A DNA stretch of 64,000 nucleotides from assembly GCF_036689865.1 (NCBI RefSeq), contig NZ_JBAHUQ010000025.1:34910-98909 (forward strand), written 5' to 3'. The stretch comes from Magnetococcus sp. PR-3. Lineage in GTDB: Bacteria; Pseudomonadota; Magnetococcia; Magnetococcales; Magnetococcaceae. Shown here piece by piece: positions 1 to 15,000 of the stretch (position 1 is the first letter of the stretch; every line of letters starts with the position of its first letter). Under the pieces are notes generated by a model. That model worked only from the letters and a program-made list of their open reading frames with translations. It did no database searches and was not told the DNA's origin. The position numbers and the translations under genes were made by a program.

Positions 1-3000
1 AGAAACCGGCACCACTGTTGATGGACACACTGGCAAGGTTCTGTCCCTCCTCCAGAGCTTCCACCTGACCATTAAAGCTATAAGCGCTGCTGCTGTTGTG
101 GTTGATCACCACACTGTTGGCTGCTTTAAGGGTTAATTCATCCACATCGATGGTGCTATCACTGCTCAAAGTGATGCTGCCACTATCGGTTAACTCACCC
201 TGCGCCGTGACCGCCAGACTACCGACATCGCTCAAAGTGCCACTTAGGGTAACGCTACCATCCGAGCTGAGCTGAGCACTACCCACACCATCTAGATCTA
301 TGGCCAGGTCCAGGGAGCCTTGGCTGGCGATGGTTAAACTCTCGGAGTGCACACTACCTAGTTCATCTGCCGTTAGAGCCAGATCTCCACCTGTCACATA
401 GTGTGTGGAGGTGGCACCTTGAATTAAATCGGCCAAATTAAGGTTACCCGCAGCCTGTAGATCAACGGTATCTGCATCTGTGGCAGCGGTAACTGTTACC
501 TGCCCACGGGTACTGGTTAGGCTTAGTCCAACTTCCTGGGTGGTCGTGGTGACGGATAGGTCATGATCGGTGGTCACGGAAACCGAACCAGCAATGGCCG
601 ATAGACTGGCAACACTCAGGCCGCTGTTGGTCTCACCCAAGCCATCCAGATCAATGATCTCAATATCACCCGTGGTGGCAGAGGCGGTTAACTGATTGGC
701 GGCCATGGTCAGGCTCGCGACCCCTTCACCGGAACTAACGCTCACACTGGCTGCAATGAGGTCTACATCTTCACCCAGACCACCACTTACCGAGCCCCCC
801 GCACGAATGGTGACATCACCCAACGAGGTCAAACCTGTCTCATGCGCGCCTTGAGTATAGAGATCAACTTCTGAAGTAACATAAGCCCCGGCATCTACCG
901 TGGCCAACTGCACATCATCCCCTGCGGTCAAGGTAATATCACCATTGGCGCTGTTACCTGAGACGATACTGGCGCCCGCAGCCTGGGTGATATCTCCAGT
1001 CGTTGCGGTTAGGCTGATGGTATTTCCATCGGTGTGAATAGAGGTATCAGCCGCTTGGGTAATGTTCTGTTCGACTTGGATACTGATGGCACCACTGTCG
1101 CTTTGTACCCCACCGTTGAGGGTTAAGTCCGACAGATCGCCATCTATGGCCACCGTGACCGAGCCCGAACCCTGGGCATCAATACCAGCCTCTTCTCCAT
1201 ATAGATCCCCAGCCTCAACAGTGACTGAGCCACTGGCCAACAGTTCTATGGACCCCCCATCACTGGTGACCAACCGGCCAAAGCCTTGTTCACTTTCGCT
1301 GCTGGTACGGCCATCACTCCCCACACGATCAATCAGTACATCCTCAATGGCATCAACCGTTAGCCCATCTTCTTCATCCAGGCTAATACCGCCACTACCC
1401 GCTCTTGCGGCCATGGTGGACGCTCGGGTTTCTAACCGGCTGTTCTGACCAATACCCAGAGAGGCTGTCATGCCAATGGCTGAAGCCACCAGATCAAGAG
1501 TTTCATCGCCTGCATCTTCAATAGAACCGCTATCAGCCTGGACCCAAATGGCCCCATCGCCGGCATCCAACCCAGCCAGGGTTATGGATCCGTTTGCAGC
1601 TAAGCGCATATTGCCACTGGTGGTTGCCCCTGAGGTTGCAGCCATGGTTAGGCTACCACCCAAGGCCGCCAGATCCATATCCCCATCACCAACCAACAGT
1701 TGGGCTTCACTACCCAAAACCAGATTTTGCCCCGCCAGCAGTGTTAACGCACCAGACTCCATACTAATACCACTGTAGAGCAGAACATCGGCACTACTAC
1801 CGCTGGCTAAATAGAGGTTACCTGTACCGGTAATTTGCACATCATCGTTAACCGTAATGGCCCCACTGTCAGCGGAGATCACGACAGCGCCATCAGCGGT
1901 CACTAGAACGCCTGATCCACTCTCTGTGAGGATAGAACCACCAATGCGTGTGACAGAAACCGAGACCTCACCAAGGGTGATCCCATCACTGTCAAATAGA
2001 TGAATATCCCCAGCTGCTTGAGCCGCCACTGTGGTCAGTGCCACCTCCAGACCATTACCATCCTTACCTGTGGTGCCAATACTACCGCCAGCTTGCAGCA
2101 ACGCGGCAGCCCCACTCAGGTCTGTACCACTGTCCCCACCATCTAAAATAGAGCCATTGTCAGAGATAATGGCAATGGCGCCACTACCCGCCTCTATTTG
2201 GCTAATCACAATATCTTCTTGGGCTGAGAGACGTATATCGCCTTCATCCGATGCACCGGTACTGAGGGTGGCACTATCCTCCTGAACAATACCGCCAAGG
2301 GTTGTTGCCATATCAATGGAACCACCGGCGGTTATGACATCGGAGCCGGCATTTTGAAGAATCGTTCCATCAGCCAGCAAAGAGATATCACTACGTCCGC
2401 CATCTACATCGGCATTCAGGTTTAGCCCACCCCCAACCGCAGAGAGTCGGATACCCCCACCACTCCCCAGACCAATACCCACATCACCATTCACGGTCAT
2501 GCTGCCACTGGTGGTAACGGCTATATCCGCTACGGCTGTTGTTGCAACACCAGCTTCGGTAAGGGTGAGATCCCCTTCATTATCCAGGGTAATACCAAAG
2601 ACCCCGGTACTCTGTGCCTGCAAGCTGTTAACGTTGGTGATTAAACCATCGGTCGCCGTGGCAATACTGCCATTTTCTACATCAATGGCCAGATGGTCTG
2701 CACTGATGTGGTAGGTCACCTCATCATGCTCAACCGTACTCAAACTGCCACCATCGACCGCCAAGGTGACATCGCCAGCGGTAGCTACGGTCAATAGGTG
2801 CATGTCACTGGCTTCTGCGGTCAGCACCACATCCGTACCTGCCTCCACCCACAAGGTGGCCTCGGCACTTTGGGCCATGGTCAAAGCCCGGCTACTCTCC
2901 CCCACATGGCTATCCGCCACCAAGGTGATATTGCCACCTTTCAGGTGGCTACCCCGTTCAATAATGCTACCGGTGATCCCCCCTTCACTGGCAATGCGGA

Positions 3001-6000
3001 TCTGGCCATCTGTCTCTACTTCTTGAATTTGCATATCCGCGGTACTGGCGACAATAACCTGCTCTTCTGCCGTGAGCTCAATTGAACCCAATGCAACAAT
3101 ATTGACGTCATCCCACACCTGCAGAATGACCGACTCAATATCCCGCTGGTTCTCAACCCATTGCCCATGACTAACAGAGGTCACACCATCCGAGCTGTGT
3201 AGGAGGGTGTCATCATACGTCTCTGAGGTATTAACTTTGCGCCACAGCGTATCGTCACCATAATCTGTCGTACTCAGAGAGATATTGTTATCCTGGCCGA
3301 TATACTCGTAGGTCGCGTAGTTAACCTCTTTAATATCCCGAGCCGAGGCATCAACCAAGGCCTGCTTATCCGTATCGCTCAGGTTCTCAAAATCATCAGG
3401 ATCCAATATCGTCAATTCATCGGTGGCATAACCAATGGACTGTGTCGCCCCACCGGCAATAATGGTAATGGCATCCCCTTGCACATTGACCAGTTCCGAC
3501 CCTGTGTTGGGGCTAAAACCCAACATCTCAGCATGGGGGTACAGGGCCTGCATAAAATCAGGCGCCAGAGCATAGCATAGGGCACTCTCTTCAAAAACAC
3601 CGGTATCCACCAGCGCTTGCATCTCATCGGTCAGACTACCATCGGCATTGGTCAAGACCGGGCGGAAGTTTTCATGGCGGCTATCAACCACCGAACCATC
3701 TGTGGTTTGCAGATGTACATCACCACTGTCGGATGCCACATGTTCAACATGTAGATCACCACTGGTTTCCACAATGGTGATATCCCCCTCGGAAGTGGCA
3801 CTTACATCCCCCTGGCCATACTGGTGGCTATCAATATTGACATCAATGCTGCCTTCACCACCATCAAGCTCCACACTACGGGCGGTAATGGTGCCACTCT
3901 CTATTGAAGTCATACCTTCATTGGAAGTAATGGAAACATTAGCTACCGTGAAAACATCACCCAACATCAAGCCATTACCACTCAGGCTATGATATGCGGT
4001 AATGTTAACATTACCTCCAGCCGTTACGTTGAGCACACCACTGAACTGATCCATGTTCAGGTTAACACCACCACCGGTCACCACATCGGAAACCGCACCA
4101 CGCATGGTGACATCTTCAGCAATGGTCATGGTCGCTGAGGCCAACCCAATGCTGGAACTACCTGTCGAGGTATCTTCTGCCGTGGCATCCACCTTTTCGG
4201 TAATAATATCGCCACGCAATATAAGCTGACCCGCACTCTCAATGTTTACATTGGGGGCATCGTCGCTCTGGGTAAATTCAATAGAGACAGGATAGTCTGC
4301 CTTCAGGGTGTGGGTATAAAAATCCTTCAACCCCTCTGTGGTGGTGATTTTAGTGTGGTAGGTCTTTTTACGCAGCCAGCCGCCACCGGTCTTCCAGGTT
4401 TTTTTGGTTTCGGTATAGTTCTCATAGTCACTATCATACTGCTCCGAATCCACATCCTCCCAGTCGCTATCCTTCTCCGTCTCTAGGTAGGTCCATAGGG
4501 TATCGTCCTCGAAATCCGCCTCACTCAACACCATCTGTCCAGTGGTGCCAATGTAGCGGTAAACTTTGTTGTTATCGGTATCCCGCACCTGAGTGATGTT
4601 TTGGGTAAGATCAACACTCAGATCCTTCTGCAGCTCATAATCGATGCTGTAGACGGTTTCAGGATCCACATCAAACATGACGGCCAGTTCGGACTCAAGC
4701 AGGGGTGCACCATCCCGATACTCAATATCCTCCCACTTGTACTTCTTATCTTTGACCAGACCGTCCCAATCGAAACCAAGCAGGTTAAAACTCTTCTTCT
4801 CATATTTACGTACCGTGGTTTTGGTCTTCTCCTGCCCTTCGGTCCAGACGTAATATTGTCCCTCTGGGGGTTGGTAGAAGATCGCGTCATCAAAACCAAA
4901 GCTGGCAGAGTTCGTCTCTTCATAGCTAATGGTGGAGATCTGGTTGACGGCACCTTCCTCTGGTGTCACCAGCGTACCGGTCTCAACACGCATTTCGATC
5001 TGATCATCCACCACAGTGTAGATGGTCTTCTCCAATGAAGAGGAGTCGATGAGCGTAATAATACCTTCCCGCTCGTTTGAGACATCAATGGTGCCCAAGG
5101 CCAAGTCGTAGTCGGTTTTATTAACAATATCGACATCGGTATAGCCGTTTGCTACCCGCAGGCGCCCATTACCGGTACTGAGAATTTGACCGGTAATGGT
5201 AATTTTGCCCCCTTCCGGGGCGATTTCATCCACCACAATGGTACCGGTATCGGCGTCAAAGTATCCATCCACCGGTACATTTTCATCCCCAAAGCTAATG
5301 CCCTCCAGCAACTCACCGCTGCTATCGGTAAAGGTGGTGGTAGCCGTGGGGGCAAAGGTCTCATCAATATGCAGCACAACTTCCTGCACACCCGACTGCA
5401 CCAGACCATTGATGTTGATATAACGGGCGTTAATATTGATCTCGCCCATGGCCAATACACGGCTTGAATCCTCAGCCAGAGCCTCTTCCAACTCCAGAAT
5501 TTCTGGATTGGTTAAATTGGTAATCTCGTTACCCGCGCTTATGAAAACCGTCTTATAAATGGGGTCAAAGTTAGTGTAACTAACACTTTTTGGGTCCCCC
5601 TCATCATTGTAAACTTGGCTGTTAAATAGGGTCACAAAATCTACATACTGGCGGGGGTCGGTACCACTGTGGTACCAGCCCTCACTGTTCAGATTAAAGC
5701 TACCGGCGGCTGAGAGCTGTACTGACCCGGCCCGGAGTTCGCCGGAAACATTAATACTACCCTCCATGTTGGTCACATTGAGCGCACCATCCTCATTGTG
5801 TACCTGACCCAGAACATAGATATCCTGGGGACCATCGGGGATCTCCAGTTCACCCAGATCATACATACTGCTTTCAAAGGCATCCTGCATGATGGTGATG
5901 GTCTTATCACTACCATCACTGGTATCGGTTAGGCTGACCTTATTAAAGAAGACATTACCTGCCTTCATGCTGATCAACTGACCATTAAGTACATCGGTAC

Positions 6001-9000
6001 GGTCGGCATCGCTCAGGCCCAGATCATTGACCTGTAAAGCAAAGGGTGTCTTGTTGACCAAATCAATCTGGGCACCTGTGCGGGGCAACAGTTGCGTACC
6101 CACCAGGGCATCCATGTCGTTGCTGTAGGCTTTGTCAGCCTCAATAAAGATCGAACCGGGGGAGGCATAGAGATTGGGGATATCCAGGAACAGTTGGTCG
6201 TATGACTCATTGACCAGTGTCTCAGTGGTGCCATTGGCATTCACCGTCTCCATCAACCCCATATCTTCCAAGGTTTGATCGATCTGTGACAGCTGTTCGG
6301 TATAACGGGCGATGGCTTCAGCATTACCCGCATGGCTGGCCATCCAGTCGAGCACCTGCTCCCGTTGCTCAAACAACAGGTTGCCAATGTTGGCGTAGAG
6401 TAGTGTGGGGACCTCCATAGAGGTTGGCTTGACGACATAAAATTTTTGTTCCAACTGCTCACCGAAGGTTTTTCCACGATCACTCTCGTAGGTAAGCGTC
6501 TCTTCCCAATCTTCGGTATTTTCCAGATAATAGTCATCTACATAGACCGTTGTATCCAGCCCGCTGTAGATCCACCAAGTTCCATCCGAGTGATGTACCA
6601 AATCACCCCAGGTCAGGTCCACACTGCCACCTTGAACTTCGGTCAGGTCAATGGCAGCCTCAACTTTGCTCCATTTGCTGGTATCGGTATAATCCGCTTC
6701 ATGCAAAATTTCTGAACCATCACTTAGATCAGATGGTGCATAGACGTAGGCATCACCCACCTCACCCTTGCCAAAAGCCCCTTCTTTGACCTCTACGAGG
6801 GTGCCAAAGCTTAAACTCATAGCCAAAGAACCTGTGGGCAGCTCAGCATACTCATACTGCTGATCTTCACTCAGCCCTAGCTCTAGTTTTTCTGTCTCTG
6901 TCAGTTCGGTCCCAAGACGGTCACTCTCCAGCATGGTCTGCCCGTCAACTGTTAAGGGCAGAAGGTGCATTAAAGTCTGATTATTAATGCCTGCTTCTAC
7001 AGTCGCGGTATCACTGACCAATACTTTATTGGTGCTGTCGATATCCGTACCATCGGGAATAAAGACAGCGTAGGGTATGCCCCCTACTGAGACCACAGAG
7101 CCTTCTGTGGTTCCACGGCTGTTGCCGCCAATCCCCTCTTTGGCAACCAGATCCACATTTTTCAAAGCTTCAATGGTGGTGGTTCCAGCAATTTCTACCT
7201 GGTTAACCTCGTTGATATCCATGGTAGGTACCGGCACACCGATACCAGCCAAGCTGACCAGGGCCATATCAGCCGCGGAATAGCCATCAATCAAATTGCC
7301 TACACCAAAATTGTTTTTACCCGCGTAAATTTTGACCTCACCACCCTTAATGGTGGCATCGGTGACCGTGACCCGGTTGGTGGCATCGACATCCCCAGCA
7401 GAAAGCGCGGTTGCCCCCGCGATCACGGCTGCCGAAAAGACATTGGCGCTGGCGTTGGTTTCAGCCGCAGTACGCGTGGTTAACACCACATCACCACTGA
7501 CATTTTGCAATGTCGTACCGTTAAGATCGATCTCTGAAAGTGTGTTAGCCTCAATATCCGACTTGGCGATAGAGAGCGCTAAACCACCGACACCTTCAAC
7601 CTTTACACTGTCTACAGCATAGGCATCGGCCAAGGCTTCAACCCGCAAAGTACCGGGGTTTTCCAAATTACCATCCACATCCAAGGTCGTGCCTTGACCC
7701 ATTTGTACACGGGCTCGGAAGGGATCTTTATCGGTGCCAAGGTCGGAGTCACTAAACAGCGCGCTCACGCCAATCGCACCGGCTGAGCCCGAGTAGATAT
7801 TGTTACTGTTGGCGTACTTCTCTTTAACCGCTTTGTTGGTGGCGGTAATGACAATACTACCGGCCTCCACCGTACTGTTATCGCCAATGATGACATCGGA
7901 GCCAGTATTCAGATTATTCTCGACATAAGCGCCACTTCCGGCAAATGCCCCCACAGCCAGATTCAAGGCCTTACTGTCGAAATCCTGATCACGTTTGGCA
8001 CGGATCTCCATACTATCGACGTTGACGCTGGTGTTATCCCCCAAACCTGCCACCGAATCCCCAACCAAATTAAGGCTTGAGAACGCACCCGCAATACCGG
8101 CAAAAACACCACCACTGGCCGCGTTGGATTCCATATAGAGGCTGTTTTCACTCTCCGCCACAATGCGTAGAATGCCTGCCTCCAGATCCACACCATCCCC
8201 CAGGTGCGCCCCAACATCGGAACGACCCACAACGGTAGAGACCGACATACCCATGGCGGCACCACTGCTGACGCTAATGGCCACCGTTTGGGTATCGGCA
8301 ATCATACGATCTTCAGCGGTAATGGAGACCTCACCCGCTTTGATGTTGGATTCGCTTATGCCAGCATTGACATCCTCATTAATGGAGACCGTCGCCACCG
8401 TACCGGACGCTGCTGCCCCGACCAGACCCAGCGCTGCGGATACCGCCGCCACATCTGCATCAGCAACCGCCTTGTTCTGTGCAGCCAAAGATAAAACACC
8501 GCCAACGGTTAGATCGCTGCCGGTAATATCTGCTGTAATCTCACCACTGATACTACTTTCAGCATCGGCCCCACCTCCGGCAATGGCACCGCCAAGTCCG
8601 GCAGCCGCTGCTATGGCAGCAACCTGAGAGGTCGCATCAATGGCAGCAGATTCACTGGAGGTTAAAGTAACATCACCCCCAGCGATCAGATCCACATTAC
8701 TTAGGGTGGTATCCACCACATTATCAATGGCATTTTCAGACAAAGAGACACCGATAGCCACTGACACCGCAGCCGTCCCAAAGGAGAAGGCCACCGAGGC
8801 CGCCTGCGCATCTGAATCAATGGTGGAATTATCTGTCGCGCTGAGTGCTACATTGCCGATAACCCGGATACCATCATCCAGCGTGTCGGTAATAGAACTT
8901 TTAACTTGGGCTGCAATTCGGTTTTCTGCACTCACCCCAGCTCCAGCGACAGCAACGCCAGCTGTACCGCCGCCCGCCATCGCCGCAGAACCAGAGAATA

Positions 9001-12000
9001 CGGTGGAATCAATAGCCTGTTGAGCATCAGCCGTTAGGGTTAGATCCCCACCCGCTACAACGCTTGAAGCCGTTATGCGGGCTTGGGTCTCAGCTGAACC
9101 CTTACCTAGTACCTGTTCCCATTTGGTGTGATCAGCAAAATCTTGGTAGTAGAAGAACTCTGCGCCTTTGGTATTGCTTAGCTCATCACCAATGTAGCGG
9201 TAATACTCCCCTTCCCGCTGGCCGAAGTTATCCCCAATAAAAACAATTTCCCCGTTGCTGATGGAGTCTGGCGTGGTCAAGTCATCGGTATCATAGGTGT
9301 GGATTTCGGAACTCTCATACGGGTCATAACCAATAAAGTTACGGGCCAGCGAGACACCAATGGAAGCACCAATACCCGCTGAGCCACCGATGGAGGCCGC
9401 AAAGGATGCGGTTGCAACGAGGGCATCAATCTCCGCACTGTTTTGCGCATTGAGTACCACATTTTTTTGACTGATCAGCACCGAACCATCGACAAAGGCG
9501 TTCACATCGGTCTGGATAATATTGACCGCATCTGCCCCGGCGCCACTTAACCCCACACCAGTTGCCCCACCAAACCCCAGAGCAACCGAGGCCGCTGCGG
9601 AAATGGCCTGAATTTCAGCAGTCTCCTGCACATCCAAAATCAGGTCACCATCACCCGCATTTAGCCCATCATCAACATTAACAATGGAGACTTGCAGATC
9701 ATTTTCAATGGTGTTGCGGGCTAAAGAGATCCCCACAGAAATGGCCACACCTGTAGATCCTCCAAATGCAGCCGCCAATGAAGCAGCCGCCGCTTTGGAT
9801 GAGATTAAAGAGTCATCTGTAACCGTCAGTGTGACCCCTTCAGCCTGGATCCCATGCTCACCATCGCCGGTGATGGAGGCATTGACCTCCACACCCATAA
9901 CGTTCTCAGCCCAGACCCCTGAACCACTTACCCCAACACCGGTACTACCCCCAGCGGCAATGGCAGCCGAACCGGCAAAGACCAGGGCGTTGATATCCTG
10001 CTCAACAATGGCTGTTTGGCTCAGTGCACCACCCGCTGTCAGGCTGCTGTCTTCTAAATACGCCTGCACCGTCGCCTGACCACTTTGACCAATCAGGTTT
10101 TTGGCCACGGCAATACCCAAGGAGGCTCCAACACCGGTACTCCCCCCACCCCCAATGGCAGCCGACGCGGCAATGACCGTCGAAGAGATGGATGACTCAC
10201 TGCGGGCATCCAGATCCACATCACCTGTGGTGGTGATGTGGCTATCCAAAATATAGCTGTCCGTATGGCCACTAAGCTCATTAATGGCAACAGCGCCCGC
10301 ACCACTAACAGCCAGACCTGTTTGCCCTGCAACACCAATGGCCAGAGAGGCTGCTGCAGAAACGGCGTTAATATTATTGCGGGAGACCGAAATGGTCTGC
10401 CCAAAGCGCTTTAAGGTATAGGTGGTGCCATCGCCATCGGTAAAGAGCCAAGCATCACCTTCATCCAGAGAGGAAAGCTTGTATTTTACCGGGTCGATCT
10501 TCCAACGGCTGCTGTCGCTGTAATCCTCTTCACCCAGGTCTACGCTCTCCTCTGTATCCGCATCCCCCCCAATAAAGTGATAAACAACATTGCTAAAACC
10601 ACCCGCCTCATGCCCCCCCATAACCCGTACCGTGCTACCGTTGGCGACCTCCTGCTCCCCTTCATTAGAGGAGAACATCCAGCCGCCTGAGACACTGTTT
10701 TTGTCGGAAAGGGTAATCCCACCCTCAGCCATAGCCGAGGTTAGCTGTGCCATAATTAATGCATCGGCATCGGCATCCACCTGCGCTTCATCAACGGCAT
10801 CATCTGTGGGATCATCCGAATCGTCGGCATCACTGTTAGGATCATTGGGGTTATCCTCCTCCTGATCGGCCAGATCATCCAGACTATCTGCATCAAAGCT
10901 CACCTCATCCAGATCAATATCAAACAGGGGCACACCACGACTGGTGGCTGAGATACTTAAACCACCTGCGGTAACATCCACCCCCGTGTCGGCGTTGGCC
11001 ATATAGGCCACCACATCACTATCAATGCTGTTAAACGCCAAAGAGAGACCAATAGAGACCGCATAACCTGACTGACCAGCGATCGCTGCCGCCACAGAGG
11101 CAGCCCCGGCAACACTATTAATGGAGCTGGTGTCATCGGCACTAATGGAGATCGCCCCCGCTGAGATGCCCTCAGCGCCATCCCCATCCATATAAGCTTT
11201 CACATCCGTGCGAATACGGTTTTCACTGAACACACCACTGGCACTGACACCAATGGCGGTTTTACCACTACCCGCTACCGCAACAGAGCCCGCCAAGACA
11301 ACCGCATCAATCGAAGCGGTTGAACGGGCATCTAAGGTAAGGGTGCCATCCGCATGGATGCTACTTCCTTTGGTTGTGGCCGTAACCGAAGTCGCACGGT
11401 CACTGATGTCCACACGCTGCCAGGACTCTGAATCGCCAAAGTTCATGGCATTCAGGTCAATAATCTCACCCTCTTCAGCGCTAAAATCCTCACCAATATA
11501 TTCATAGACATCACCGCGTAGCGCCCCGCTAACCACCTCAATACGCGTACCATTTTCCAACGTGACCAGATCAGCTTTTTCCGTATCATAGTCGGCATCG
11601 GCATCCTTAGCTGCCGCACCGATGATATTCCGGGCAACCGAAAGCCCAAAGGCAACCCCCGGGCTGGTCTTACCAGCACCCAGCGAGACAGCAATAGAGA
11701 GAGATTTTAACTCTGCATCAATACTGGCACTGTTTTCCGTGGTGACCGAGACATCCCCACCTTCGCCCGTTAAATCACCCGCGGTGACTGTACTGTTGGA
11801 GATGGTGGCATCGTTGTTACCCAGAATATTATTGAAAGCCAGCACCCCGCCGCCTGCGACGGCCGTACCACCTTGAGCAGAGGCCGCAATGGCCAATGCC
11901 GTTGCAGAACCGACAGCATCCACCACCCCACTTTTACTGGTGGCAACCGTCAGGTCCCCATCCAACAACTCCACCTGACTGATACTTGTAATGGAGGCTT

Positions 12001-15000
12001 CAACATCACTAAGAATTTCATTCCGGGCTGAGCTTAAGGCCACCGAAATGGCCATACTGTTGCCCCCCAATGATCCGGAAACACCGATGGCACTGGCAGA
12101 GACTTCAGAGACTATGGCGGTATCATCCGTTGCTTTAACGGTGATATCACCAGCTTTGGCCTGTATGGTGGTTGCATCTCCCAAATAGGCTTCCACATCC
12201 ACATTGATCTTGTTCATGGTGATCACAGGCGCCACACTAATGCTGGTCGCTTTGCTATCACTACTAAGGCTTAAACTCAGTGCTGAATTGACAATATTGG
12301 CATCGATATCACCATCAAAATCAGCGGTTACCTGAATATCGCCCGCGGCAAAAATATCTGTCCGTTCCGTATAGGCTTTGACCGTTGCAGGTTGGGCATC
12401 TCCAATACTGGTTCCAAAAAGAGCATCGGCACTGTTATAGAAGATATTTTGTGCTTCCCACCCAACCGTATTAAAGGCCAACACCACCCCAACAGAAGCC
12501 TGGCCCGAAGTCAGGGCGCTATCAACCGAGGCTTTAATTCTCGAGGTGTTCTCAGCATGGACCTCAACATCGCCACTCTCTTTGGTGATGATGCTGCTAT
12601 CAATGACATACGCTTCGGCACCACTAAGCACATTGTTGGTGGCAATAACCGCCCCCACCGCCATGGATGTAGAGCTGCCTTTAAGCCCACCAGGGCTAGC
12701 GGTGACTTCACTAATATCCTGCGCTTGGATGGTGGCTGTTTCATAAGCTTTAACCGAAACATCCCCCCCAGCATTGATCTCTACCGTATCAATATGGGCA
12801 TCCACATCACTGCGAACATCGTTGCGCACCATCAAACCACCAACGCCAGAAGCCTTGGAAGCTGAACTATCCAGACTGGGGAGATAGCTAAGGACGTTCT
12901 CTACATCTGCAATGTTGAACCAGCGCAGGCGGTCGGTAAAATCCTCTGTGGTTAAATCAATGGTCTCTGACAGGCCGTCCCCTAAACCGATAAAGCGGTA
13001 ACTCTGCCCAGCATCTCCCAACAACAATCGCCAATTTGAGCCATCGGAATAGGTTTGAGTATCCAGATCCACCCCATCCACCAGATCTTCGCCAATGTAC
13101 TCATAGACATCTCCGGCTTCTCCACCGCCTATGTCAAAAGCCAGCTCGACCCGGTCACCTTCCGTCAACTCATCAGGCTCTTCATTGCTGCTGTAATCCA
13201 CATCATCCACATAGACCAGATCATTGACCTTGACAGTCACCTCACCCGAACGGTCGGTGTAGTCAATTTTTTCAATTTCAGTCAGCGCCGCACCGATCAG
13301 GCCGTCAACAAAGCCCCCCCCCTCATCATCCCCTGCAGAGACGGTAGAAGATTGCGCGGATGCCACGACCTCAATTTTGGCATTGGCCAAAATTTCCGCC
13401 ACATCTTTAGCCTGTACCAACACCTCACCTTCCACAGTGGAAAGAGACAAAGCATCGTTGCTGCTCGATTGGATATAAGCGGTGCTCTTGCTATTGACCA
13501 TATTGCTACTGAGCACAAAGCCCATCGCCAGGGCAGAGGCTTGGTCGGTAGAGGTGGTATCCGCACCCGCAGCATCTGTCGATTTTTCGTTCTCAGCTTC
13601 GGCCTCTGCAGCCGATTCATTGGAGGTCATGGACTGTACACGGGCAGTGGAGTCTGCCAGTACTTTTATACTGCCCTGGGCTGCGACATCACTATCCAGA
13701 ATATAGGCGGTGACAAGAGAGGTCTTTTCATCCCCCAAAATGTCACTACCCAACATGGTGTCCACCGCATTGGCAAAGATATTTTGGGTTTCCCAACCAA
13801 TGGAGTTAAAAGCCAGTGTTGCGGAGATAGAGGTACTGTCACTACTCCCCCCACTCATGGTATTGGCATCCACCAAGCCACTATTAGTGGCCTGCACGGT
13901 GACATCAGCTATCGAGGTCGTTACATCACTATCCTGCACATAAGCCAATGCTGAGTTTTGAACAACGTTGGTGGCAATAGATCCTGTAATACTTAGGGAA
14001 GATCCTTCACCAAAACCACCTGTACTACTGCTATCGACCAATGCTTTAACCGTGGCACTCTCTTCACTTTCAACGGTTAAGGCACCCGCTGTAATGGTCA
14101 GCGCTTGTACAAAGCTTTTGGCGCCTCCCCGTGCATCGTTCACCGCAAAGGCAAACCCTACAGAGGTTGCACCACCAGCGGCTTCTTCCTCTGTGTCTGT
14201 ACCGGCATCTGGGTCAGCGTCAGGATCAACCTCGGGCTGCGCCTCAGCAGCAGGCTCTTCCGAGGGATCTTCCAACAGGGGTGCCGCCAGCTCAAACGGA
14301 TCCAGGTGGCTGGTATCATCTTCAATCCAGTAGCCCATATCCTCATAATCTTGCTCACTTAGATCCAGGGTCTCACCAGGGCCCATATACTTATAGACGG
14401 TACCTGCCGTACCGCCGGCTTCATGATCCTCTGCCACCAGGACTTTGTCATGTAGGGTGAGGGTCTGCTCCCCACTAGCTGACTCATAGTCCACAGCCGC
14501 AATCAGGCTTGCAATTTCATCTTTAAGAACGGCCACATGACCATCATAGAAGTTCCCCTCCTCGTCCTCAGTCTCTTCCTCTTCGACCTCTTCAAGAGCT
14601 GGTGCTTCAATCAAGGTATTGGAGTAGATCCCGACCTCATCCGCTGAAGAGACGGTGACGGTACCTTCTGCATGCAGGGTATTATGGGTAGAGCTACCGG
14701 TAATAGAGGATTGCATTAAGCTACTTAGACGGTTACTGGCCAGTAGACCCGCCACGGCCACACTGGCGTCACCCCCGGCAGAAGCACCAGTAGCCGCGGT
14801 GGCATTGATTAGGGCGGTTGAGGTGGCATCCACCGTGACATCCCCCCCAGCCACCATCCGGCTATCGGTGATGGTGGCGGTGTTGTCTGAAGCTCCAGCG
14901 GTTAGCCCTAGCTCGGTACCCAACATGGTATCAATGGTGGCACCCAACAGATTATCCAGCGCCCAACCGATGGCATTAAAGGCCACGGTCAAACCAACAG

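Noticed and set aside
4601..5038. A 145-residue plus-strand frame
   Set aside because: It lies entirely opposite the giant gene, and the minus frame there reads as coherent protein.
13055..13954. A 299-residue plus-strand frame with His- and Ile-rich sequence
   Set aside because: It is the complement of the acidic Asp/Tyr-rich module region of the giant protein, with no domain or start signal of its own.
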